In this document: one piece after another, positions 11,911-24,282 of the stretch | Numbering within the stretch: position 1 is the first letter of the stretch | How the letters are laid out: each line of letters begins with the position of its first letter | DNA from: Vandiemenella viatica | Lineage: Eukaryota > Arthropoda > Insecta > Orthoptera > Morabidae | NCBI GenBank assembly: GCA_031002005.1 | Contig: JARYHS010008074.1 | Span: 266,229,930 to 266,293,929 of the forward strand | Direction: 5' to 3' | DNA length: 64,000 nt | Program-made: the position numbers and the translations under genes | Notes under the pieces: generated by a model | What the model saw: only the letters and a program-made list of their open reading frames with translations | Databases searched by the model: none | What the model was told of the DNA's origin: nothing

Positions 11911-13004
11911 GGTCTATGCGGTTCCCAACGTTTATTGCTACACGACCCACTTTTAAGTAAAAAAAAAAAAATTCGCGGCCCACCTAATACGATAGTCTAT
12001 CTAATATCAGAATGGGAAATGCTTTTACCTCGATACGCTATCGACTATCCTATCCTACGAAAAGGCAAATTTTCGTACAAAGCATAAACTATCAACAAAA
12101 ACAAGAACTTATAAATACATAAAACAACAAACATATTATAGACCGGGTAGCGGCTGCACAGACCATCACCTCATCAACTTGACTGCTGAAATTCCACCAT
12201 TAGAAGTAACTCGATCAGTATATTAAAATCCAACTGGTCTGCCAAGTCGCTTTTTGGTGGAAACCACCTGCAGACCCGAATTTAGTGGTTATTTGGTAGG
12301 TTTAACATTGTGTTTTACTGCACCCAATTGTGTGAAAATATGGAAGATTGGGAGCAAGAAAACACAATGAAATACTTACCAGTCTACCAGTAAAATGGAT
12401 TTGTAGGCGTTTTCCACCTAGATATGACTTGGCACATCAGTGGCATTTTAATTTGTAAATCGAGTTTTAACTAATCTTGGAATTTCAGCGGTCAACTCGG
12501 TGAGGTGATGCTTTGTGCAGCCGCTTCCCGCTTTATTACAAAGATAGTGAAAAATACGTCTAATTATTATAAAAACACAACTTTACAATCAGTGAGATTT
12601 CTGGCACTGGTGTTTACTGATGAGGGCATAGATATCAGGATTAACACTGGTTAATTTTAACCATAAATCCCTTTCTACACATAGTTTATTTCTGTATTTT
12701 TTTCAACAACAATAAAGTATAAAAAACTTGTTCACACAAGTATGTCATGTTGAATGGCATCAAGAATTTCGCAGCTAATTTAGAGATTTCTGGATACTCT
12801 GCTCATATATTCATCCAGAAGGAAATATACGGGTTTTCCTTGAAAATTGTCTTTAAAGAAGAAATATCTTGCTTTATTTTTTAATACATTAAATAAAAGA
12901 TATATTGTTGTGGCAAAAACCTCGATTGTTCCACGACCCACCAACACACACGCCGCGACCCACCAGTGGGTCGCGACCCATAGTTTGGGAACCGCTGGTC
13001 TATG
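11911..13004 (-). mobile_element. hAT element with 8-bp TSD and transposase tail
   Basis: Ends CGGTTCCC... and ...GGGAACCGCT, followed inward by GACCCAC motifs typical of hAT inverted termini, flanked by the 8-bp TSD GGTCTATG (11911-11918 and 12997-13004). The minus strand at about 12600-12850 encodes, with a frameshift, the C-terminal dimerisation segment of a ZBED/FAM200-like hAT transposase (AEYPEISKLA, KFLMPFNMTYLCE, then KYRNKLCVERDLWLKL and VNPDI). The catalytic part is missing and a foldback element sits inside (12143-12541). Confidence 0.8.
12143..12541. mobile_element. Foldback element inside the hAT
   Basis: A ~400-bp near-palindrome. The left arm starts CCGGGTAGCGGCTGCACA and runs through CATCACCTCATCAACTTGAC and TGCTGAAATTCCA; the right arm is its complement, ending TGTGCAGCCGCTTCCCG. 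Arm similarity reaches almost to the centre (CAACATTGTGTTTTACTG on one side, GAAAACACAATG on the other). No protein. It is a typical non-autonomous foldback/MITE architecture; its TSD is not clear in AT-rich flanks. Confidence 0.75.
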
Positions 13005-13639
13005 CTATGTAGTTGTGACAGCAGAATGACATATACGAAGACACATGTCTTTGGTCCAAATACGAAAATATCCTTGATCGGCCAATTTCAGCCACCATAT
13101 CTCCCACACTACCACAGTTACCGAAATTCGGACAACATTGTTATCAACGGGTGACTCTGTGCAACTGCCACACACAAACACCAGTGATCTGCGCAAGATA
13201 GTTTTGGCTGAAAAGTGATACACCATGACACACACGTTTTAAGTAGTGCCACAGGTTGACCACTTTCAACCACCTCATCTCCCGCACCCCCACAGCTACC
13301 GACATCTAATCACCATAGTACTCGATAGGAGACACGATACCACTACCACACACAAACACCATTGGTCTATGCTATGTAGTTGTGGCAGCAGAGTGACATA
13401 TACGGAGACACATCTTTGGTTGAAATACGAAAATTTCCTGCATTGACCCCTTTTAACCATCATATCTCCCACATCCCCACAGCTGTCGACATTCGGCTAA
13501 CGTTGTGCACGACAGGAAACTCTATGCTACTTCCACACACAAAGACCAGTGATCTGTGCTAGGTAGTGGTGGCTGAAAAGTAAAATATAGGAAAACACAC
13601 GTCTATTTTTATATATATATATAAGATTTCTATCTTATA

Positions 13640-15140
13640 TACTTCGAGTATTGAAATTCTTCCCATCTATTTTACAATTTATGAATTTTAATTTTACATT
13701 CTTTCAACACTTTTTGTAAAATATCCATCACTTCCCTTAGTAATTTATACCAATCCCCAACACCCTGGCCACAAAAGAAACTTTTCTCACTCCCAAGCAC
13801 GGAATTGACTACCAGCTTGTGCCAATGGTCATCTTTTCCCTTCTACGCCTACCCCAAATTATTCGACCAATATCCTTTGAAGCTACATTCCCAAAATATG
13901 CCTTGTACACGCCCACAACCCTCCTTTGCATACCCTCCACTCCAAAGTTTTGTAACCCAATTCCCTAACTTCTTTGGTACATCCTCTCATCACCCTTTCT
14001 ATTAAATGAAGAACTCTGTAATCTTGCCTAATGTGTTATGGCCAGTTGAGTTTAATGTCAAAGATATTTATACTTCAAGCCTTCAATCATAAAAAATACC
14101 TTTAGTTTTTAATCATGTGCATAATAAGCTAACTCTTCTTTGCATTTATCGTCATTCTATGTTGACCTGCCCATTTAGACGTTCTATCCAGGACACCCTT
14201 CAGCTGATCACAGTCTTATTTCATTTTGAACCTATTACATTCCATTATGTCATCTGCATACAACCCAAATCTTAACTGTAAACCATCAACACAAACATTA
14301 ATTAGACAAATTGCAATAGTCCCAATACACTATCCTGTGATACTCCTAGATTCACTTAACTTCTTTTGATGATGTATTTCCTATTATAATGCCTTGTTTT
14401 TTTCCTTTTAAGAATTATTCAATCCAGCAAGTCAATATTTTTGATCATTCCAATAGATTTCAACTTATTTAAAAACATTTTATAGTTCATTCTGTCAAAT
14501 GTCTCAGAAAGATCTAATGCTACGCTATCAACTTGGCCTCAATTTTGAAATTCATCCGAAATTTCTTGCATGCAGTCAACTATCTGAGATTCACATTAAT
14601 ATCCTTGCCTAAAGCCATGTTATTGATTTGGAAACTAGTTTCTTTCCATGTAGACATTTATGATGTAGCTGCATATCAACCTCTCCTCCATTTTGCCTAT
14701 CACTGATGTCAAACTAATTGGACTTTAATTTTCAATCCAATCCCCTGATGAACCAGTACTACTATTGCTTTTCCAGTCCTCTAATAAGTAAAAAAGACTC
14801 ATTTTAAACCAAATTTCAAGGTAAGGTGTAATATAATATCTTCAGCCCGTCTGTAGTAATATTATCTACACCACTCTCTTTGCACTTTCCAGTTTTCTGA
14901 GTTTCTTCATAATTTCCTGAGGAACTATTACATTTTTTTTTTTGGTTTGCTAATTTCTATTCATATGGAGACACTCCTCTGATTTAATTCCTCCCATCCC
15001 AGCATTATAGTCCTCGATGGTCTAAATAATTAATTCACTCAATATTTCTGCCAACTGCAAATCCTCTTCATTCTTATGTATAATTGTCTTATCAGAGAGC
15101 AATGACTTCAAAGACATTGGCATATACACACTAGTATAGG
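13640..15140 (-). pseudogene. Decayed CR1/Jockey-like LINE reverse transcriptase
   Basis: Minus-strand translation with several frame changes shows ordered RT boxes: a region like VDSVALDLSETFDRMNYKM at about 14520 (normally LDFSKAFDKVPH), KLKSIGMIKNIDLLDWI at about 14440, GVSQDSVLGLLQF at about 14330, LYADDIMECNRF at about 14240 (active-site box), then KWAGQHRMTINAKKS at about 14140. A C-terminal RVMRGCTKEVRELG segment lies near 13980. This layout is typical of CR1/Jockey-type LINEs. Every box has substitutions or nearby stops, so it is long dead. Confidence 0.65.
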
Positions 15141-16430
15141 TACACATGATTTCACAAGTAAAATAGTTCTGCTACTGCCACAAGATACAGAGAACGGATG
15201 GTGATAGTGAAAATGCTTGAAACTCAAGTCACTGGTGAAAAGTTATTTGAAACAAAGATGGTGGAGGTAAAGACGGAGGGGGCTAACCGGCAGTCATGAA
15301 ATAGCCATTCTGGAGTGAGTCTTGATAGCAGCTAGAGCTAATTCTGTTGCCAGTACTGATTATAAACTGAACTATTTTATAATGGTGCTAGTATAAGTTG
15401 ATGTACTGAGAGAAAGATTTATGCACAATTTATATAATAATAATATGCATTAATGGTATACAACCCTTATGTCAAAGTTCACGGCTGAGGTGAGACATGG
15501 ATTTATGGCAGTTCTTGACAAAAAGGTCACAAATTGCTCTATATGTAAGACTTCATGAGGTTTGGTTTGGCTAAGCACCTCTCTCCATGAATGGAAAAGA
15601 TAACATCTGAGGGCCTGTTACCTGGCAGATGCAGACAGATGGCAGCTGAGGGCAGAAAAACTTTAATGTGTCCAGAAAATAACATTCATGGAAAATAATT
15701 TGTCAGCTGTTAATTTCATATTATCACTCATCATTTTTATTAACTGATCTATCATCATCTGTAAAATACCATTATTCTCAATGCTCATAGTAAATCCAAG
15801 ACATATCAAATATGTAACTTTGCCCAATTTTCTAGCTGGGGCAAACACTACTTTAGTGTGCTTGTGAGTATATGTCACTGCAAAAGTAGAATGAATGATT
15901 GGCTGTTATGTTTATATCAGATATGCGATGAGTCACTAATTATTAATTAGTTTTTCTTAATATTTTAATAATTGGAAGATTAATGATCTGTTTAATTAAT
16001 AGAGTTGTGAAGTTGTTATTACATCTTCTACCTCTACAGATGCCAATGAAATGAATATCTCTGGGACAATAAGGCTTCCTAACAGTCAAGGAATGTCCTA
16101 ATGGTGTGAAATTTGGTTCATATATACCTTATGGAGTACTATTTGAGACAAAATGTGCATTAAATCTCCAAATATATAGTAATGAAGTCACTCTAAATGT
16201 GAGTACATGCATACAGGTTATTATTCATGAATATACACATTATTAACTAGTACCTGGGTGACCGATCTTCACTCGGAATCTTTGGATTTCTGATCAGTAA
16301 GCAAGATTTCATCAAAATCGTTAGAGAAGTTTGTGAGAAATTAATTTTGTCTATTTACAAAAGTTGCTCAAATAATAGTATTAGATATATTGGCTAGATT
16401 AAATATATAGACAGTATAAAAACCTAACCT
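15141..16430. other. Non-coding stretch
   Basis: No protein family, RNA gene or repeat was recognised. The minus frame at 15663-15878 has no family resemblance I can name. Confidence 0.4.
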
Positions 16431-16434
16431 GAAG

Positions 16435-16690
16435 GTTGATTAGATCTTCCAAAAGGAGTCATACTAAGCCATTGTATCAGAGGTAGGACAGCCAGTTCGT
16501 TTCCTCTGGGACCTACAATTTGATGTAGAATCCGAACCACAGAACGCCCAAACGTAGTTCGTAACATCAAAGACAAATCTGAGAAATTCATGATCCAACC
16601 GGGATTTGAACCCAGGATTGTAGCAAGAATTTTTTGAGAGCTAACACAGTAACAACTTGTTTCAACTAATTACATTTGAGCTGCCATACC
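16435..16690 (-). repeat. SINE family 1, minus copy
   Basis: Complement of the 48.25 kb copy: TACTAAGCCATTGTATCAGAGG, then TAGGACAGCCAGTTCG, TTTCCTCTGGGACCTACA, GAATCCGAACCACAG, and the tRNA-like head with B box complement GGGATTTGAACCC at about 16600. About 250 bp long. Confidence 0.8.
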
Positions 16691-16989
16691 ACTCCATATT
16701 TGTTAAACATTGTATATATTTCTTTACTACTTACATAAGAACTGCTGTCTGTTAAATAAAAATCATGAATAATAGTTCATTTTATTTTAAATAAACAGCT
16801 ATATTATGGTTTTTATTCATTCTTTAATTATAAGGTTTTTATCTTAAACTAATACTTTCTTTCATACAATCTTGTGGGTCTGTCAAGGATTTTCCTTTGG
16901 GAGGAGTACTTTTAATGTGTTTGGTCATTTTGCACGAGAAAATGCCACCTACAACATGGCATGGGGATTCTATGATAATTGTAGTGCCG

Positions 16990-17245
16990 CAATTTTATGG
17001 ATTCTTATGTAACATGACAAGACAAATTGAAAGAAAAGAATAAATTTTTTTGATATCTCGCTTAGTTCTCGAGATACTGTATCTCAAAATTGATGTGGTT
17101 AGGTTGAAATGTGGCCTGGACCAGAAGAAAAATTTCGGCCATAGCCAAATTTTATGATGAATTCGTATGTAACTCGACGAGACAAATAGAAAATAATTAT
17201 TAGTGTTTTTTTTGATATCTCGTTAAGTTCTCAAAACACCTCCTC
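16990..17245 (-). repeat. ~140-bp TCGAGAACTAAG repeat, two units, reversed
   Basis: Two units of the repeat that is common at 38.9-43.8 kb, here in opposite orientation: TTAGTTCTCGAGATACTGTATCTCAA, GTGGCCTGGACCAGAAGAAAAATTT, ATGATGAATTCGTATGTAACTCGACGAGACAAAT. Confidence 0.7.
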
Positions 17246-17399
17246 CATATCTGAAATATATCTATTTGTTCTGGCATCACACAGAAAATACAGATATTTT
17301 ATGGTTTTTTACAACTTGAAAGCTTGAGGTCCAAGTAAAAATTTGATTTACATGTTGAGACATTAGGACACATTTATTTTATAAATAATCTGGCATAAC

Positions 17400-17690
17400 C
17401 TGGAAACTGCTGAATCGATTTTAATGGGATTTAAAACTGTGGATTTCTATAAAGAACATTGGAAATTAAGAGGGGTGGGAATAAAAAGAGAGAGGGGTTG
17501 GGTTTTTGAAAACCTAATGTAAACAGAATTTTTCTATTTGTTATTAGTTTTGTTTCCTTCAAAATTAAATAGAAACTGTAGTTTTGTATAAAGAACAATT
17601 TAAAAAAAAATTAAGGGCGTAGAAAGGGGGAGAGAGGTTGGGTTTCTGTAAACTAAATAAAGAAAGTATTTTTCTGTTTGTATTAATGTA
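17400..17690. repeat. Two-copy tandem repeat (~146 bp)
   Basis: TATAAAGAACATTGGAAATTAAG...GAGAGGGGTTGGGTTTTTG...TTTTTCTATTTGTTATTA (about 17447-17555) recurs as TATAAAGAACAATTT...GAGAGAGGTTGGGTTTCTG...TTTTTCTGTTTGTATTA (about 17588-17690). Confidence 0.55.
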
Positions 17691-18284
17691 TATGTGTGAA
17701 AGATTCCATCGACATCGGTTAAAAGCTATGTATACAAATATAGAATATTGGCAAAAATTAAGGGGGATGTACCAAGTGGAAATGTAGTTGTGTTATTATA
17801 GAATCAGAATTTGGTGTCACCTGTGATTATTTGAAAATTATAGGATAGTGCCACAAGATAAAGCACATAGCTACCACTGGACAAGGCAGCTGGTAATGAT
17901 CCACCCTTTTGTAATATATTTCAAACAGGAAAACAAAGTTGAACATTTTAATTAAGTAGTAGTTTCTGATTTTCAAAAGCGCAACACAGTTGCTGTTTAC
18001 ATCTTTCAAAAAAATATAAAAAGAAAAGCTCATATCACTCCTAATATTATATTATCTGAATTTAAAAAAATTACAAACAAGATTTTTTATTTTGCAGATA
18101 GGGGTCCAATACAAACATAAGAAAAACTTTTGAAACTCTTTCTTTCTTGAGGAAGATTTTAAAGTGAAAGAAGAGTTGCACTTTTGGCTACAGAAAATGG
18201 AAAAGGATCTTGTGACGTGCTAGTTTGCATAGAGCCTATGAAAATTAAATTGAAACTGCACAACACTTTGAGCGAGTAGTAGAA
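17691..18284. other. Non-coding stretch
   Basis: AT-rich, no recognisable gene or repeat. The short minus frames here have no family resemblance. Confidence 0.4.
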
Positions 18285-18289
18285 AACGT

Positions 18290-19000
18290 AACCAGTCTTT
18301 TGACTGGTTTGATGCAATTGTCCATCCCTTCCTATCTTGTGCAAACCTCTTCATCCATACATATCCCTTACAACCCACCTCCTCAATTATCTGCTTAATA
18401 TATTCTAATATCTGTCTTCCTCTACAGATCCTACCTTTCACTGTTACCTCCACTAACAAATTAACCAATCCAGCATGTCTCAAAATACGACCTACCAGCC
18501 TGTCTCATCTTTCTGTAAGTTTCTTCCACAAACTTCTATCCTCACCAATTATTTCCAAAACTCCTTCATTTCGTACTTTATCTGCCACTTAATTTTCAGC
18601 ATTCTTCTGTAGCACCACATTTCAAATGCCTCAATTTTCTTTCTTTCTGGTATTCCTAAAGTCCATGTTTCACAACCGTAAAGTGCCAGGCTGCACACAA
18701 AGTGTTTTAAAAAGTTCTTTCTAAGATCTTTCCTAGATCAATATTTGAAACTAAAAGATTTCTCTTTTTCATGAAGGCTCTTTTTGCTAGTGCTATTCTG
18801 CTTTTAACATCATTCTTGCTTCGGCCATCAGTTGTAATTTTGCTTCCCAAGAAGCAGAATTCACTTACTTCTCCTAAACCATCCGATCCTATTTTTATAT
18901 TTAATCTACTGTGATTGGTATCATTTCTGTTACATTTAATCACTTTTGTCTTGAATTGATTTATGTTCAGTCCAAAATTTTCCTTCAGTATTTTGTTCAT
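18290..19000 (-). pseudogene. Outer RTE: RT end and C-terminus
   Basis: The minus frame 19000-18707 begins MNKILKENFGLNINQFKTK and contains SEFCFLGSKITTDG, matching copy 2 residues just after its FADD box. The minus frame 18483-18220 contains SRGRQ-like RGRQILEYIKQIIEEVGCKG, the RTE C-terminus. A frameshift lies between them around 18500-18700. The element ends near GCATCAAACCAGTC (complement at about 18300). Confidence 0.85.
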
Positions 19001-19035
19001 TATTATTATTATTACTTCGTATCAGAAACACACAG

Positions 19036-20107
19036 TTACACAATCACAAACATCAAATTATGCTGGTCCAGTGCATTTTCTGAGGCCTCATACAGATAGG
19101 CCGCCAAGCAGGATGATGGACACAGTCGACACTGGAGCATGTGCTGGACAGTCTGGTCTTCACTGCAGTCGCACTTGATATCATTGATCTCAGCATAGGC
19201 CCATCTTGCCAAGTTCACTTTGCATCTGCCCACTCCTGATCTCAGCCTATTCAGAGACTTCCTCGTCAACCATCCCTTGTCATAACCAGGTGGCAAAGAT
19301 TCAGACACTCTTCCCCAGCCATGCGGAAGGGGAGCCTTAGCTTTCCATAGTTGTAACCTGGCTTCTTCAATTGTCGTTGTAAGTTCTTGAGATATTCTTA
19401 GGAAACTTTTCCTGGACTTCAGTCTTTGCCTGTGAGGGATATGCCCATATAGTGGCTGATATTTTTCATGGTTCACTTTCCTCCTTTCCTTGTTCACTAC
19501 CATTTCCCTTCGAACAGAAGGTGGTGTTATTCCTGCGAGACGGTGAAGCCATTCGACTGGAGTTGATTTTAAGCAGCCTGTTATGATTCTTCACATGTCA
19601 TTAAGTGCAATGTCTACTTGTTTGGCATGGGTTGAACTGTACCATAGAGGGCAGGCATACTCTGCAGCCGAATAACATAGTGCTAAGGCAGAAGTTCGAA
19701 TTGTTTCAGGTTGGCTTCCCCACTGCAATCCAGCCAGTTTTCTTATGAAATTGTTCCTACTGGAAACTTTCAGCTTGGAGTTCATGCAATGTTTCCTGAA
19801 TGTAAGTGATCTGTCAAGGGTCACTCCTAGATATTTTGGAGTGTCACAGTGTTCTAGTTCGACCCCCGACCATGTTACCTTTAACCTACGAGTTGCTTCT
19901 TTATTCCTTAAATGAAAAGCACATACTTGTGTCTTCGCAGGATTGGTTTAAGCTGACTCATGCTATAATACCTAGACAAATCTTCCACAGCGTTGGTAAG
20001 GGTGCTCTCCACTGATTCAAAGTCTTTGCTCTGTGAGACCAGAGCAAGATCATCAGCATACAGGAAACTCCTGCCTTTGGGTGGTATAGGCTGATCATTG
20101 GTATATA
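19036..20107 (-). pseudogene. Second LINE: RT active site to C-terminus
   Basis: Minus strand from the transposon insertion site downward: NDQPIPPKGRSFLYADDLALV (active-site YADD box, 20107-20040), then thumb segments PKYLGVTLDRSLTFRKHC (about 19860-19780) and SALALCYSAAEYACPLWYSS (about 19700-19640), then 19503-19036 with LNRLRSGVGRCKVNLARWAY and the KCDCSEDQTVQHMLQC Cys/His segment. Frames change near 19930 and 19590. The codons immediately before 20107 continue at 28160-28240 (GLPQGSVLALLFFNIY) when the DNA transposon is removed. Confidence 0.85.
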
Positions 20108-20558
20108 CAGGGTGGGGCATTTAATATGTTTTCTGGAAATATTTCGGAAAGAAAGCATTTTAACAAACAATAACCTATATAAAAAATAACCGTACAGTAG
20201 GGGGCTACAATTATGTGACATTGGTTTTTTCACAGGTGGCGCTGTTGTCGTTACAACAAGGTCAACTTAATTCTTTTAAATGGGAACCCCTATTTTTTTT
20301 TTTTTTTTGAAGATTCCGATTCCTCATGAAAAATAAAAATAGTTTGCTTAACTCACTTTTCTGTTAGCCTCACAGATGGCGCTGTAATCGCGAAAAATGA
20401 TAATTCGTTTGAATATTCGCGTTTTTTTTGTGTATAATTTTAATTATTGTTTAAATAATTACATGTAATTTTCATTCTGTAAACATGGAAGGTAATTTTA
20501 AAGGATAATGACGAAATTGAATATTTAAATGCTTTTTCTTACTTATTTGCAGCCATGT

Positions 20559-20721
20559 CTACAGCAGGTGCTCAAAAAGGTGACCATTTACTTACAGACA
20601 TTTTCTGACCCTTTGCAGAAATGATGCCTGAACAGCTAGAAGTGTGTCTCTGCTGATGTTAGAGCAAGCATCACGAATGCGCTGCTTCATGTTATCTGGC
20701 GTTGTTGGTATTTCCGCATAA
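20559..20721 (-). pseudogene. DD41D transposase, C-terminal part
   Basis: After the inserted LINE the minus strand resumes with YAEIPTTPDNMKQRIRDAC, then LLAVQASFLQRVRKCL and NGHLFEHLL followed by a stop at 20559-20561. This is the usual C-terminus of Tc1/mariner-type transposases directly following the LWGMLKG segment at 26890. One in-frame stop lies before NGHLFEHLL. Confidence 0.85.
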
Positions 20722-21117
20722 CATTTTTATTTTATTTATTGGCCTTTGGTCTGCGACCATTTAGCCATCTTGCAACTACAACAGTTTACATTAACTATGT
20801 TATAATAACAATTTTACAATGGCAACATGGTAATAAGACCATTATAATAACATTGCAATAAAAACATTGTAACAATAGTGCGATAACATTATAATAGCAA
20901 CATTACAAAGGTAACTTTACAGGACATCATTGAGTTAACAAATTTCTTATGTATTACATTTTATGGGCTTTAGATCTTTATGTTTGTGTCTTGCAAGAAG
21001 CGGATGATTGCATTGTAGACCTGTATATTTTTTTGATTGTAGAATGGTAATTAGGTTCGCTGGGAAATAACCGATAGCTGTTGTAATTGTTTGTATAGTC
21101 GCTTACGTTGAGCTTGG

Positions 21118-23460
21118 TATTGCGACAGTGGCGGATCTAGGATTTTTCTGAACCGGGGCAAAAACTTCATGCTGGCGCCCCCCCCTCCCCCTAATGAAAA
21201 CACCACACTCAGTTGGGTACTATTAAACTAACGTGATAAAAAAGACAAAAAACATTTTATTGCTTGCAATATATATAATCCACATAATCATAATATGTAA
21301 CGCAAGATCCAGACTGTACTCACAATTTCAGTCCTTAGGCCCTAGCAAAATTTGCACTAAATGTTCCTACAACTTCACTCGTCGAGCTTTCATTTCCGCG
21401 AAAGAGTCTGTAACTTCCTCAAAATTCGTCTCATAAGCTGTTCTATTTTTGATTGATAAGACCGTGAGGTTAAAAAGACGTTCCTGGCTCATTGTTGATC
21501 TCAGGTAGGTTTTTTATGATTTTTAGTTTACTAAAACTCCGCTCGCAGCATGCGGACGTCTGGTAACGTGCAGTATATTCTCAGAGCTATACAAATATTA
21601 AGAAAGGCTTCCTGCAAGTCATTTTTACACATTTGTTGCAACAATTGGAATGGACTAGTTGTTTCATCGATTCCAATTAAAAATGGAGCTTGTTGTTTAA
21701 ACATGGCAAGTTCTTGCAGAAATCAATTGCGTTTAAGTCCTTGGAGTATCTGCTTGCTAGAACGGCTCCATTTTTTTGGAGATCTGTGGACATATTTACT
21801 AACGTGTGGCCAGGGCCGGCGTTAGGGGGGGGGGGGGAACGGGTCAAAAGTACCCGGGCCCCGCGGGCTGATGGTGGGCCCGATCACCGACTATAGGGGC
21901 CCTCACGCCATGAAGCCAATATTACGCCCATTGGCGCCTGGCCATTTTGTAGAGCTAAAAAAAAAAAGGTCGCCCGAAATTCCTAGCGCCGGCCCTGCGT
22001 GTGGCCACCAAGGAAGGCAAACTTTTCATTTAGTTTTATTGCACTTTTTACCCTTATTCCTATTTCTGTTAAAATTCTGTCAAGTAAAACTTTTATATCT
22101 TTAGAAAACAGTTGTGTGGGGACTAATGCTCTTGATTCGTCCTCTCAGATTTCGTCGTGTCGTCTCTTTCGTTTGGAAATTCCTCTACTTTTGAGTATCG
22201 GAACGATTCCCAATTTTGGTGCTACAGGTGTAGCTTCTTTGATCCAATATTCTATCGTCTTTAGTCGCATTTCTTACAATAATAAGCCCTATCATTAGTG
22301 ATACAGAACGCGAAAGGATTATGTCCTCCTTTTGGATTTCCACGCTTACTCTATTAATTTCTCGTAGAAGGTTAGCCCAAATTGTTAATTTGAGGATAAA
22401 TTTAAAATCCAATACATCATGTAAAAGATGAGCGGATTAATACTTAGATTCTGCAGCCAGAGAAGATTCTTCAATTTCCTCCATTGCTTTGACAACTTCA
22501 GGTAAATTATTCAATAGGGCAAGGTGTTTGGTCAACCATCTTGTCTGGCTACTATCTTTTAAGTTGGTTTTTGTACATTTTTTCATTATTTTCCACCTTG
22601 TAGTGGATCCAACGAAGAAGCAATAAAGTTTTTGTACAAGTCCAAATAGACTAACCAAAAAAATTTTGATATCGTCTCGTCCAGCAGAAGATTGTAAGCG
22701 AGAATAAGCTAGTAATCCAAACTTTCTAAAAACAATTAATATTTCAACTACCATCAAAAAACTGGTATTTTCAGGATATGGCTGCTTAATAGCCTATTCC
22801 CTAAACACGTTTTCGGAGAGCGACGTTTTATGAGTGCTTTATTGTAGGTTTATGTCTTAAGAAACAGCGGTATATGCTAATAACAATTGATAGGTTTGGT
22901 TCATAAATATACAGGGGTAAGAAGTAAGGCCCAAATAAGTTAATGATCCGAATTTTTTTACATTTTACTGGTACTCGGACTGACAAAGGATGAGAAACGC
23001 TGAGATATTTGATAACGATAGATTCTTCCTTACCTGTTAATGGTTCGTTTCCAGTAATAAATATTTAAACTCGTTCAGCACAAAAGTATATATTAAAACA
23101 AAACTGGGCTAATCACTCGAACGCAGCTGCAAGAATACGAACATCAGATGGCAAAATTTATAATTCCAAGAATATTGCGAGTTCCCGCTAACAGTGACGG
23201 AATGAATTCATTCCGTGAATTGAGCTTTGTTTTAAGGCCGCTCTGTCACAGAACAATGAATTTTCAGTCCTTTCAAGTTGCCGCCGCGGTCAGTATACCA
23301 CAGCGCTTTGCCTAAAAAAAAGGGTTGGCAGCACATGAATATTTCGCCCTGGCGCTTATAAAAAGATGCCACCAACACATGATTTTGGCGCCCCCCTGAA
23401 GTTGTCACCCGGGGCAAGAGCCCCGGTTTGACCCCCCCTAGATCCGGCACTGTGTTGCGA
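21118..23460 (-). mobile_element. hAT transposon, ZMYM1-like, 8-bp TSD
   Basis: The termini CAGTGGCGGATCTAGGATTT (21126) and the complement of GATCCGGCACTG (ending 23452) are flanked by TATTGCGA (21118-21125) and TGTTGCGA (23453-23460), an 8-bp TSD with one mismatch. The minus strand carries transposase remnants: 22757-22437 (TTRWKIMKKCTK, SQTRWLTKHLALLNNLPEVV) and, at about 21505-21365, the dimerisation segment (LRSTMSQERLFNLTVLSI followed by FAEMKARRVKL). The rest is lost. A MITE is nested at 21811-21997. Confidence 0.88.
21803..22005. mobile_element. hAT-type MITE nested in the hAT transposon
   Basis: A 187-bp element (21811-21997) with termini CAGGGCCGGCGTTAGG and CCTAGCGCCGGCCCTG, flanked by the perfect 8-bp TSD CGTGTGGC (21803-21810 and 21998-22005). 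It is GC-rich with a G run, no coding capacity. This is the innermost level of the tower. Confidence 0.92.
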
Positions 23461-24276
23461 ACATGAGAGTATGATATGATTAAGATCTGAGGTCTCTTGA
23501 TCAAAAGTGCATGTCGGGGAGTTAATTATTCGGAGGCGGCATAAATGTTGTGGATAGCACCCGTGTCCTAATCTCATTCTAATGATTGTTGTTATGTGTC
23601 TTCTTGCTATATTGAATTTTTTAAACCATGGTGTCCTTGGTATTGTTGGTTGAACTGCTGCATAATGTTTCCCTTTTAGTAGCTGTGTCTGGGCCCAGTC
23701 TTCATTCCACTTACTGTATGCCTTCCTGGTAACGAGTTGTATAAAATCGGTCCAAGGTAACTGAATGCCTAAGAAGTTCCCCTCATTGATACTCTGTTTC
23801 GCCAGCTGATCGACGGCTTCATTGTACAGTATTCCTGTGTGACCTTTGATCCAAAGGAAATGGACTTGTATACTTGTTGAATATGCTTCTGAGACGAGTT
23901 TGATAATTTCATATAGGTACTGATGCATCTTCGTATTGCGTACTGGGTTTTGTAATTTTTGGAGCACACTCTTGGCGTCAGTGAGTATTAGGATTCTAGC
24001 AAATTGTTTGTCTAACCCATACTTGATTGCTGCGCAGATTGCTAGGGTTTCTGCTGTGAATATTGACGTCTCTGCAGGTAATGTTGTTTGTCCGTAGTCA
24101 TTGGTGGAAGGACAATAATAGCCGTATCCAACTCCTTCCATGGTTTTAGATCCATCAGTGTATATGTGGGTGTAATTAGGCCAGGTTACGTTTAGGAAGT
24201 GTGAAAGTGCTGTATTAATGTTTTTATTCCGGATGATATATTGTGGCAAGTAATATATATGAAGTTTTAAAAACAT
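23461..24276 (-). pseudogene. I-type LINE copy A: RNase H domain
   Basis: The minus frame from 24276 reads HIYTDGSKTMEGVGYGYY (first Asp), AETSIFTAETLAICAA (Glu), LILTDAKSVLQKLQ (Asp) and FLWIKGHTGILYNEAVDQLA (His/Asp), the ordered RNase H signature. It removes RNA from the RNA/DNA hybrid in I-type elements. The frame then reaches TSDLNHIILSCSQ and is cut by the hAT at 23453-23460. The C-terminus continues beyond the hAT at 21117 as QAQRKRLYKQLQQL. All acidic residues look retained; the break is the insertion. Confidence 0.88.
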
Positions 24277-24282
24277 AAACTC

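Larger units (their letters stand above)
11431..13627 (+). repeat. ACTAG-start element with diverged ~365-bp-type repeats
   Basis: Begins ACTAGATGGTACCCACGACTTCGTTCATG and ends in TATTTTTATATATATATATAAGATTT. The body consists of diverged copies of the repeat that forms the long array at 49.6-52.9 kb (CATAGCTACCGACATCTA, CACACAAACACCA, GTGATACACCATGACAC). Short frames inside are by-products of the repeat. It is interrupted by a hAT element at 11919-12996; when that is removed, the text GGTCTATGCTATGTAGTTGTGGCAG is restored and matches 13362-13386. Confidence 0.8.

Noticed and set aside
13610..13625. TA microsatellite as an independent repeat
   Set aside because: The same TATATATA tail occurs at the end of the 49.6-52.9 kb element, so it is better read as the element's 3' end.
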